Shown: positions 57,268 through 64,000 of the stretch, piece by piece
Layout: each line of letters opens with the position of its first letter
Numbering within the stretch: position 1 is the first letter of the stretch
Assembly: GCF_902167635.1 (NCBI RefSeq)
Contig: NZ_CABHMS010000003.1
Span: 620,001-684,000 of the forward strand
Source: Chitinophaga vietnamensis
GTDB taxonomy: Bacteria; Bacteroidota; Bacteroidia; Chitinophagales; Chitinophagaceae
DNA length: 64,000 nucleotides
Direction: 5' to 3'
The notes under the pieces: model-generated
What the model saw: only the letters and a program-made list of their open reading frames with translations
The model's database searches: none
What the model was told of the DNA's origin: nothing
Made by a program: the position numbers and the translations under genes

Positions 57268-57675
57268 TTAATCCGCTTTAGTGATAATATGAACCGGGTT
57301 ACTCAACAATTTATGGATCGGGCATTGTTCTGCGATCTCGAGCAGGCGGTTTCTTTGTTCTTCGTTGAGGTCCCCTCGCAGGTGGATCTCGCGTTCTATC
57401 CAGGTATCGTTTGGCGCGGCGGGTGTTTTGAGCGCTTTGTTGTAGCGTAGCGTTACCTCGATATCATCCAGCGGCCATTTTTTGCGGTTGGCGTACATTT
57501 TCAAGGTGATGGCAGTGCAGGCGCCAAGGCTGCTCAGTAGCAGTTCTCCGGGTTGAGGGCCGGTATTGCCGCCGCCGGCGTTCTCTGGTTCATCAGCCAG
57601 CCAGCGGTGTTCCCGCGCATCGACCGACACCTGGTAAGGTACGTGGGCCAGTGATACTTTTACGTCTTCGTCCAT
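57268..57675 (-). CDS. OsmC/Ohr-family peroxiredoxin-like protein
   Basis: 135 residues. Both catalytic cysteines present: C53 in SSLGACTAITLKMYANRK and C118 in AEQCPIHKLLS. The YhfA-like/OsmC subfamily reduces organic hydroperoxides or binds thiol-linked metabolites. Placed directly upstream of the CDGSH gene, downstream of the dioxygenase gene by 107 bp. Confidence 0.9.
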   Translation of the reverse strand: MDEDVKVSLAHVPYQVSVDAREHRWLADEPENAGGGNTGPQPGELLLSSLGACTAITLKMYANRKKWPLDDIEVTLRYNKALKTPAAPNDTWIEREIHLRGDLNEEQRNRLLEIAEQCPIHKLLSNPVHIITKAD

Positions 57676-57782
57676 TATGTCAAGTTAAGAAATAAATCCT
57701 TTGTCAGCAGAGGAGCAACGGCGTATGTGCGTTACCGTTAGCCGACGGCTGGAACACGTATTTCATCGGTTTGAAATCCATC

Positions 57783-58715
57783 TCAGTCGAGTTTTGCCAG
57801 TTTGCCCGTGATCTCTTCGCGCTGCGCTTCAAATTGAGCCGGTAGTATAAGATCCTTGCCCAGTGTGGCTTTGGGCTCATCTACGGTAAATCCGGGTTGT
57901 TCGGTGGCCAGCTCAAAGAGCACGCCGCCGGGTTCGCGGAAGTATACGGAGCGGAAATATTTACGGTCCAGCTGATGGGTAGGATGGAGGCCATAGTTTT
58001 CCAGTTGTTCACGCAATTCTTCCTGCGCGGCCTCGTCGGCTACCCGGAAGGCCACATGGTGGATGCTGCCGCCGGCTACATGCCCACGGCTTTCGCCTTT
58101 GGCCTCTACCAGGTCGATGTAGCCGCCTGCCTGTCCTTCCGGCCCGGCGAAGCGGTAACGGTTGGTATGATGCTTTTTCAGTTCGTAGCCAAATACCGAC
58201 ACCAGCAGGTCGGCGGTAGGCTGAATATCTTCAAGGGTAAGGGTAACATGATGAAAGCCGCGCGTGGCATTGCTTTCGTTGATGTCGCCCGTTTCCCAGG
58301 GTATGCGGTCGTCGCTTGTTTCAGGAACGGTGAGCTCAAATTTCAATCCGTCGGGATCGAGGAAGGTGAGGTATACTTCTCCGAATTTGGAAGAGGGTTT
58401 ATTGTAGATAATGTTCCTGGCTTCAAAACGTTTCAGCCAGAAGTCGAGGCTGCCTTCCGGAACTGAATAGCCGATCTCCGTAGCCATGTGCGTGCCGCGG
58501 CGGCCGGTGGCGATATCTTCCCAGGGGAAGAAAGTAAGGATGGTGCCCGGCGTGCCAGTCTCATCTCCATAATAAAAGTGATAAGTATACGGATCATCGA
58601 AGTTGACGGTCTTCTTCACAAACCGCAATCCCATCGTATCGGTATAAAAATCATAGTTACGTTTCGCTTTGCCTGCAATAGCGGTGATATGGTGCAGGCC
58701 CTTGATCTTGCCCAT
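57783..58715 (-). CDS. Ring-cleaving dioxygenase (MhqO-like, VOC fold)
   Basis: 310 residues made of two glyoxalase/VOC halves. First half: GLHHITAIAGKAKRNYDFYTDTMGLRFVKKTVNFDDP; second: GFHHVTLTLEDIQPTADLLVSVFGYE. Metal ligands His in LHHIT, HHVAFRV and Glu in VLFELATEQPGF. This matches MhqO/MhqA-type hydroquinone dioxygenases induced by quinones and other electrophiles in Bacillus. With OsmC and the iron-sulfur protein it suggests an electrophile-detoxifying set. Confidence 0.9.
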   Translation of the reverse strand: MGKIKGLHHITAIAGKAKRNYDFYTDTMGLRFVKKTVNFDDPYTYHFYYGDETGTPGTILTFFPWEDIATGRRGTHMATEIGYSVPEGSLDFWLKRFEARNIIYNKPSSKFGEVYLTFLDPDGLKFELTVPETSDDRIPWETGDINESNATRGFHHVTLTLEDIQPTADLLVSVFGYELKKHHTNRYRFAGPEGQAGGYIDLVEAKGESRGHVAGGSIHHVAFRVADEAAQEELREQLENYGLHPTHQLDRKYFRSVYFREPGGVLFELATEQPGFTVDEPKATLGKDLILPAQFEAQREEITGKLAKLD

Positions 58716-58740
58716 GGCTCCTCCTTCTTTTTATATGATG

Positions 58741-58765
58741 TTGCCGGCACATTCTGTGCCGGCAA
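58741..58765. terminator. Hairpin between the dioxygenase and YceI genes
   Basis: Perfect 11-bp stem TTGCCGGCACA (58741-58751) / TGTGCCGGCAA (58755-58765), loop TTC. Neither side has a real T-run; a mRNA processing or weak terminator signal. Confidence 0.5.
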
Positions 58766-58771
58766 CCGGTA

Positions 58772-59305
58772 TTATTTCTTCAACAGCTGTATTTCGCCGT
58801 AGATCTTCACTTCGTCACTTACCATGATGCCGCCGGCTTCGGTCACTGCGTTCCAGTTGAGGCCGAAATCTTTGCGGTTGATCTTGCCGTTGATCGTGAA
58901 ACCCGCTTTGGTATTGCCCCAGGGGTCTTTTACCACGCCGCCGAATTCTACATCCAGCTTGATATTTTTGGTCACGTCGCGGATGGTGAGATCGCCATGC
59001 AGTACATAGGAACCGTCATTGTCCACGTTCTCATATTTGGTAGCAACGAATTTGATGTTGCGGTATTTATTCACATCAAAGAAATCAGGAGAACGCAGGT
59101 GGCCATCACGTTGTTCATTGCCGGTATCCACCGTATCTACATCAACAGTTACCGTTGTTTTAGCCGTCATAAAATCTTCTCCTTCTGTTTCTGCGTCTAC
59201 AGAAAAAGTATTGAACTTGCCGCTGATGTTAGTGATCATCAGGTGTCTGATCTTAAAACCTAATTCGCTGTGGTCAGCATCTGCCACCCATTTTGTTTTT
59301 GCCAT
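58772..59305 (-). CDS. YceI-family lipocalin-like protein
   Basis: 177 residues from the ATG at 59305 (MAKTKWVADADHSELGFKIRH). The longer open frame upstream is not conserved. Typical YceI pattern: HSELGFKIRHLMITNISGKFNTF, DTGNEQRDGHLRSPDFFDVNKYRNIKFVATK, HGDLTIRDVTKNIKLDVEFGG. No signal peptide, so a cytoplasmic member. Binds long isoprenoid or amphipathic molecules in structurally known homologues. First gene of the minus-strand electrophile/thiol gene run. Confidence 0.9.
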   Translation of the reverse strand: MAKTKWVADADHSELGFKIRHLMITNISGKFNTFSVDAETEGEDFMTAKTTVTVDVDTVDTGNEQRDGHLRSPDFFDVNKYRNIKFVATKYENVDNDGSYVLHGDLTIRDVTKNIKLDVEFGGVVKDPWGNTKAGFTINGKINRKDFGLNWNAVTEAGGIMVSDEVKIYGEIQLLKK

Positions 59306-59506
59306 GTTGAAACTGTTTTTTATAATGAACAATTTTGAACGATCATCGGAAATGCCCTGCTGTACTGTATCTTAACAACCGGACTGCTAAGATTGTTTAT
59401 GCAAATATCCGGCTTTCCGGACGGGGTTAAAATGGACTAATTAAAGATATTGATGTACAATTTATGTCCCTCGCTAAAGATAAGCAATTAGGATAAGGTA
59501 TTTGTA

Positions 59507-59523
59507 ATCAAATTAGGTTTGAT
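59507..59523 (+). promoter_or_regulatory. -7 box overlapped by a dyad upstream of the efflux operon
   Basis: TAGGTTTG (59514-59521) matches TAnnTTTG, and it lies inside the inverted repeat ATCAAA-TTAGG-TTTGAT (59507-59523). An operator over the -7 box is what a repressor of the TetR type would use, but no such gene is seen in the window. The 270-bp divergent region 59306-59575 holds nothing else recognisable. Confidence 0.4.
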
Positions 59524-59575
59524 TTTTTTTAAATAACATAAACATTAGTGATGAAAAATTGTTTACCTGTATGAT

Positions 59576-61027
59576 ATGAGATATCACCTGTTACTATTAC
59601 CATTTTTGCTGAACTTACAAACCCGGGCACAGGATGCTGGCAGGATACTGACTTTAAGGGAATGCTATCAGCTGGCCAAACAAAAGAATGCCATAGTGCA
59701 GCAGGCACAACATTCTTTACAGGCGCGTGAATACCTCTTACAGGCAGATAGCCGTGGTTACTATCCGAAGCTCGACCTGCTCGCGGGTTACAACTATCTT
59801 GGCAAGCCGCTGGAAATAAACCTGCAACAAGTGAAAGACGGCGTGGTAAATGGTTCCGCCAATCAAAGCGTGAATACCGCCAATACTGTGTTTCAGCAGA
59901 TCACCGGCCAGAACCTGCCACAAGCTGTGCAAGACAAGATCTACAACGCTACCAAAGGTATCATCAACACTTTCTATCCGGATTATAATCCATCGCTCAG
60001 CAAACAATCTTATTTTACTGCCGGCCTCTTTTTGCGGCAGCCGCTTTATCTCGGCGGCAAAATCAGATCGGCGCAGGAACTGGCACGCACGGGCGTTACG
60101 GCCGGGCAACTCAATCAACAGGTAGTAGAGAAGGAATTGTATTTCGGTATCAGTGCGCAATACCTGCGCATCCTCTATCTCAATACGATCATGGCGCATG
60201 AAACGGTGATCGTAGATGCTTTCCGCAAGAACCGCGACTACGCCACCTCTTTAAAAGATAATCAGCTATTACCTCCCTACCTGCTCAACTGGGCCAGGGT
60301 GGCCTATATACAAGCCACTAACCGTTACAGCAACCTGCAACTGGAAAAACAGAATGCACTGCTGGAACTCAACAAACTGCTCGGGCAACCGCTGGAAACG
60401 CCCGTGGCCATCAACGATACGCTGCAATACAATGCCATGGCCGTTCCCGGCGCGCAAGCCGGTCAGCTGGAAAACAACCCGGTATACCGCACCTTGCAAA
60501 CGAAAACCGATCAGGCCAGGGTAGCGGTGAAGGCTACACGCTCTTTGTCTTTGCCCAACATCTTCGCCATCGGTAACCTGAGCCTCTATCAGAAAGACCT
60601 GCCCGTAACAGTGCCGCCATGGCTGCTGGGCGTGGAAATGCAATGGAACCTCTTCGACGGATTTTCCCGCATGAAGCGCACCAAGGCCACGAAGCAACTG
60701 GTAGAAGAAGCGCAGCTGGCCGCAGAAAGCACCCGCTCATCATTGGAACTACAGTTGAAAGTGGCCGCCAATAAAATGACCGCCATGCAACGCGAAGTGG
60801 CTTCGCTGGATAGCGCCCGTCAACAAGCGCATATCACCACCTTACTCATCACAGATCGTATGCAAAACCAGCTCTCTTCCGTAAAAGATGTGAATGAAGC
60901 CCTGTTGATGGAAGAAGAAATGGAGAAGATCTATTACACTGCCGTGCTGGGGTATTATCTCGCATTGGCCGAATACTGGAACATTGTAGGCACGCCCGAA
61001 CAGCTGGCTGCCTATATCGATAAATAA
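59576..61027 (+). CDS. TolC-family outer-membrane efflux protein
   Basis: 483 residues with a signal peptide (MRYHLLLLPFLLNLQTRAQ). Two OEP repeats of coiled-coil helices and beta strands, for example LTLRECYQLAKQKNAIVQQAQHSL, YLGGKIRSAQELART and WNLFDGFSRMKRTKATKQLVEEAQLAAE. It forms the outer-membrane tunnel for the fusion protein and permeases encoded directly downstream. Confidence 0.93.
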   Translation: MRYHLLLLPFLLNLQTRAQDAGRILTLRECYQLAKQKNAIVQQAQHSLQAREYLLQADSRGYYPKLDLLAGYNYLGKPLEINLQQVKDGVVNGSANQSVNTANTVFQQITGQNLPQAVQDKIYNATKGIINTFYPDYNPSLSKQSYFTAGLFLRQPLYLGGKIRSAQELARTGVTAGQLNQQVVEKELYFGISAQYLRILYLNTIMAHETVIVDAFRKNRDYATSLKDNQLLPPYLLNWARVAYIQATNRYSNLQLEKQNALLELNKLLGQPLETPVAINDTLQYNAMAVPGAQAGQLENNPVYRTLQTKTDQARVAVKATRSLSLPNIFAIGNLSLYQKDLPVTVPPWLLGVEMQWNLFDGFSRMKRTKATKQLVEEAQLAAESTRSSLELQLKVAANKMTAMQREVASLDSARQQAHITTLLITDRMQNQLSSVKDVNEALLMEEEMEKIYYTAVLGYYLALAEYWNIVGTPEQLAAYIDK

Positions 61028-61040
61028 AAGCACTGATGGT

Positions 61041-62030
61041 ATGAAAAACATACTGAAGAATTATTGGGCATTGCTGATACCCTTGCTGGTACTCATTATC
61101 GCGTTGATCTTCTTTTTGAAGAAACCCGGCGATGCCGATAAAACCATTATCGGGATGGTAGATGCAGACTATGTAGATGTTGCTGCGGAATTTCCAGGCC
61201 GCCTCGATAGCCTCGTAGTGGAACAAGGCGATACGGTGAAGAAAGGTCAGCTCCTTGGCGTATTGCGCGCCACCGAGATCAATGCCATCCGCAACCAGGC
61301 GCTGGCCGCCATAGAAGCGGCACAGAGCCAGCTCACCCTGTTGGAAAAAGGGGCAAGGCCGGAAGCCATCAAAGCGGCGGATAACCTTTACAAGATCACA
61401 CAGGACCAATATGCGCTGATGCAAAAGACCTACCAGCGCATGGAAAATCTTTTCAACGACCAGGTAATTTCCGGTCAGGAAAAAGACCTCGTGTATTTTA
61501 AACTGCAAGCGGCCAAAAAAGAAATGGAAACGGCCAAACTCAATATGGATATGCTACAGCAGGGAAGCCGGCCGGAAATGATCCAGGCAGCTGCGGCCAT
61601 CCTCAAACAGGCGCAGGAAGGTTATCAGCTCACCAAAGCGCTGGCCGATAATACCTATATACACGCGCCATCAGATGGTATCATCTCTTCTATGGTGATC
61701 GAGGAAGGGGAGATCGTGGCGATCGGCTATCCTTTGATGACGATCCAGAAACCGGCTACTTATCACATGCGTTTCAATATCCGGCAGGATGAGATGAAAG
61801 GCCTGCAAAATGGCGCCCGCGTGAAGATGCGCGTTCCTGGCTGTACGCCGGAGAACTTTGATGCAGAAGTATATAAGGTAGCGCCCTCGCTCACCTTCGC
61901 CAACTGGGTGCCAGTGAAGGAAAGAGGTCAGTTTGAATTACGCACGTTCACCGTGGATTGTAAACCTGTTAGTCAGTCTGCCCTGCAAGGCCTTCGTCCG
62001 GGCATGACTGCCTCCATGCAAATACCATGA
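61041..62030 (+). CDS. HlyD-family membrane fusion protein
   Basis: 329 residues: one N-terminal transmembrane helix (YWALLIPLLVLIIALIFFL), a split biotinyl-lipoyl domain (EFPGRLDSLVVEQGDTVKKGQLLGVL and YIHAPSDGIISSMVIEEGEIV), a coiled-coil hairpin (about residues 75-190) and a beta-barrel end. Bridges inner-membrane permease and TolC. Its stop codon overlaps the start of the permease gene (4 bp), so translation is coupled. Confidence 0.92.
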   Translation: MKNILKNYWALLIPLLVLIIALIFFLKKPGDADKTIIGMVDADYVDVAAEFPGRLDSLVVEQGDTVKKGQLLGVLRATEINAIRNQALAAIEAAQSQLTLLEKGARPEAIKAADNLYKITQDQYALMQKTYQRMENLFNDQVISGQEKDLVYFKLQAAKKEMETAKLNMDMLQQGSRPEMIQAAAAILKQAQEGYQLTKALADNTYIHAPSDGIISSMVIEEGEIVAIGYPLMTIQKPATYHMRFNIRQDEMKGLQNGARVKMRVPGCTPENFDAEVYKVAPSLTFANWVPVKERGQFELRTFTVDCKPVSQSALQGLRPGMTASMQIP

Positions 62031-63196
62031 TCCGATCTATCTGGCATATCTTCCTGCGCGAATGGAAACGCATCCTCACATTACCGGTGCATTACCTGGT
62101 ATTGCTGGTAATGCCGCCACTGGTCTGCTTTCTGTATGCCTATATCTACAATGAGAAATTTGCGAAAGAGCTGCCCGTGGCCATCTGGGATGAAGCGCAT
62201 TCGCCTTTGTCGCGGCAGTTTGCATTTATGCTCGAACAAACAGAAAGCATACACATCACCCAAACTGTGAACAGCCAGGCGGAGTTAGAGGAGATGATGA
62301 AACGCAATATCATCAACGCCGCTGTGCATTTCCCGCGCAATATGGACAATGACATTAAAAGCCGGCACCCGGTTTACATCACGCTATATACTAATACGGC
62401 GTATGTGGTGCCGGGTAAGCTGATCTATAAAGATGCGGCGCAGGTGATCATGACGGCCGGCGCCGGCGTGATGTTACAGAAGTTTGTAAAAACAGGCATG
62501 CCGGCAGGCAAAGCCATGGCCATGGTACAGCCGGTGAACCTGCATACCTATTTCCTGTATAACCCGCAGTACGATTACCAGCGTTACCTGGTGCCGGGCC
62601 TGGTGGCTGTGGCATTGCAAATGATGGTGATCATGGTAACCGTGCTGGCGCTTAACTATGAAACGCATACCAACACACTAACGGATTTGTATACACGCTG
62701 CGGCGGATCGGCCTCCAATGCCATCATCGGCAAAGGGCTGGCGCATTTAACGGTAGGCTGGATCAACTACCTGCTGGTTACCTTTATTATGTTTCCCCTG
62801 TTTACGGGCGGGCAGGTGGTAGCATCAGCTGGTTTATTTGTATTGTACACTTTGCTGATCCTGGCCTGCATCAGCATCGGGATGATGGCATCCGCCATCC
62901 TCAGCGATGTGATGGTGGCCTGTGATGCAGGCCTGTTCTACACTTCGCCGGCCTTTGTATTCAGCGGTTTCACGTTTCCGCGCTGGGGCATGCCCTGGTA
63001 TGATCAGTACTATGCGGCTATCCTGCCATTCACGCCTTTCATGGATGCCTTTTTTAAAGTGTATTTCATGCAGCTGCCACTTTTTTATGCGTATAAAGAA
63101 ATAGGGCACCTGGTATTGTTTATTCTCATCACTTTGCCGCTGGCTATTTTCTTTTTCCAGCGCAGGCTGAACAAATTATCCTTACAACATGCCTGA
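62027..63196 (+). CDS. ABC-2 type transporter permease
   Basis: 389 residues: TM1 (HYLVLLVMPPLVCFLYAYIY), a large extracytoplasmic domain (about 45-180), then five helices in the C-terminal half (LVPGLVAVALQMMVIMVTVLA; LFVLYTLLILACISIGMM; SPAFVFSGFTFP). This is the YhhJ/YbhR layout. The ATPase gene is not in the window; it may follow beyond the right edge. Likely drug or lipid export with HlyD and TolC. Confidence 0.9.
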   Translation: MIRSIWHIFLREWKRILTLPVHYLVLLVMPPLVCFLYAYIYNEKFAKELPVAIWDEAHSPLSRQFAFMLEQTESIHITQTVNSQAELEEMMKRNIINAAVHFPRNMDNDIKSRHPVYITLYTNTAYVVPGKLIYKDAAQVIMTAGAGVMLQKFVKTGMPAGKAMAMVQPVNLHTYFLYNPQYDYQRYLVPGLVAVALQMMVIMVTVLALNYETHTNTLTDLYTRCGGSASNAIIGKGLAHLTVGWINYLLVTFIMFPLFTGGQVVASAGLFVLYTLLILACISIGMMASAILSDVMVACDAGLFYTSPAFVFSGFTFPRWGMPWYDQYYAAILPFTPFMDAFFKVYFMQLPLFYAYKEIGHLVLFILITLPLAIFFFQRRLNKLSLQHA

Positions 63197-64000
63197 TCTT
63201 TTCAAACATATCGGATCACTGTTCCTGCGGGAAGCGAAGCTGGTGGCTAAAGATCACAGTCTGCTGCTCACCTTGCTGCTGGCGCCTTTGCTATATGCCT
63301 TCTTTTACGGAAGTATTTACAGTTATAAGGTAGAGGAGAAGGTATTGCTGGCGGCGGTAGATGAAGACAGGTCCGAGCTGTCGCGCACTTTTCTTGCACA
63401 GATCAACCATTTGCAGATCGCGGCGGTGATGCAGGCCACAGACTTGCACGAGGCGCAGCAAAAGATGTATTATGGCGATTGCCAGGGCTTTTTGTACATC
63501 CCGAAAGGCATGCAGGCTAATGTGCTGGCTTTAAAACAGGCCGATGTGGTGCTGGCCGTGAATGCCGCGCGCTTCCTGCCTTCCAGCGAATTGGCGGGCG
63601 CCGTTACCACTATCGGGATGGCAGTGGGCGCCGGTGTACGGCTGCGCTACCAGGAAATGAAAGGCCTTAATTCCGAAATGGCCATGCAGGAGGCCATGCC
63701 CGTCAACCTCGATTACCGGCCCTTGTTCAACACACAGTCCAGTTACGGCGCTTTCCTGTTGCCAGGCTTGCTGGCGTTAATATTACAGCAAACATTGTTG
63801 ATCGGTTTGGCGGAGAGCGTAGCATTGGAGCGGCAGCGGAAAATGATCCGGCAGCTGGTGGATGCCGGCGGCAGCAGTGTTTCCGCGGCTTTCCTGGGCA
63901 AAGGGGTTTTCTATTTCGTGCTGTTTGCGGCTTATGCCTGCTTCTTCATGACTGTTAATTATCACATCTTGCAGATCCCTTTCCGTGGCCATGCGCGAGA
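63190..64000 (+). CDS. Second ABC-2 type permease (3' end outside window)
   Basis: Starts at 63190 (MPDLFKHIGSLFLREAKLV), overlapping the previous gene by 7 bp, and remains open to the window edge (about 270 codons). It has the same layout as its neighbour: TM1 (LLLTLLLAPLLYAFFYGS), extracytoplasmic part, SSYGAFLLPGLLALILQQTLLIGL and VFYFVLFAAYACFFM. The pair resembles the YbhS/YbhR heterodimer. Confidence 0.88.

Overview
The window looks like a chromosomal piece of a Bacteroidota bacterium, most likely a Chitinophaga-like member of the Chitinophagaceae. The grounds are the promoter grammar (TTTG-N19-TAnnTTTG in front of three tRNA genes), an ECF sigma/FecR/TonB-receptor/DUF4249 cassette, a giant Ig-like/PKD-like repeat surface protein, many Bacteroidota DUF families and A/T-rich leaders without strong Shine-Dalgarno sites. 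Genus-level placement is inference. No phage, IS element, integrase, CRISPR array or rRNA was found.

Layout. 1-6216 (-): 5' part of a giant secreted repeat protein, cut by the window edge, with eleven 264-bp tandem units. 6.6-13.3 kb: housekeeping genes (rpmI-rplT, ispE, a DUF151/UVR nuclease-like gene, etfBA, a TPR protein, tilS, a methyltransferase). 13.3-19.7 kb: rhomboid protease, rlmH, three tRNA-Arg(ACG) genes around a sulfatase, a methyltransferase, an FAD oxidoreductase, nadC. 19.7-24.9 kb: small membrane and stress proteins (DUF2809, DUF1304, KGG protein, histone-like DUF6496), MscS channel, histidine decarboxylase and a divergent Lrp regulator. 24.8-39 kb: TPR histidine kinase, two outer-membrane barrel proteins, DUF3999/DUF2339 pair, second Lrp, lipoproteins, a bactofilin with a ParM-like actin, an M1 peptidase. 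39-44.4 kb: DUF4249, TonB receptor, FecR and sigma factor. 44.7-55.5 kb: GH3 glucosidase, lipoprotein, acyl-CoA dehydrogenase, two esterase-like hydrolases, an SPFH/GYF protein with a zinc-ribbon membrane protein, DUF4142. 55.5-59.3 kb (-): YceI, ring-cleaving dioxygenase, OsmC, CDGSH, GNAT and a split YeeE/YedE transporter. 59.6-64 kb (+): TolC, HlyD and two ABC-2 permeases, the last cut by the right edge.

Two observations stand out. (1) Eight very long intergenic palindromes (arms of 28 to 92 bp, several perfect) lie immediately 3' of genes, nearly always within 10 bp of the stop codon, and in none of the ten divergent intergenic regions. Their arms are built from degenerate 8- or 9-nt units, and three share the same 33-bp hairpin core. 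They look like a modular family of giant 3'-end hairpins. (2) The ParM-like actin at 35427-36497 carries its phosphate-1 motif (VGLDLGN) at the C-terminus instead of the N-terminus, as if circularly permuted, and sits 9 bp upstream of a bactofilin gene, suggesting a two-component cytoskeletal module.

Start codons were set by family alignment from memory and by overlap with neighbours; rlmH and the bactofilin appear to use GTG and nadC TTG. No database search was run, so all family names are recognition calls.
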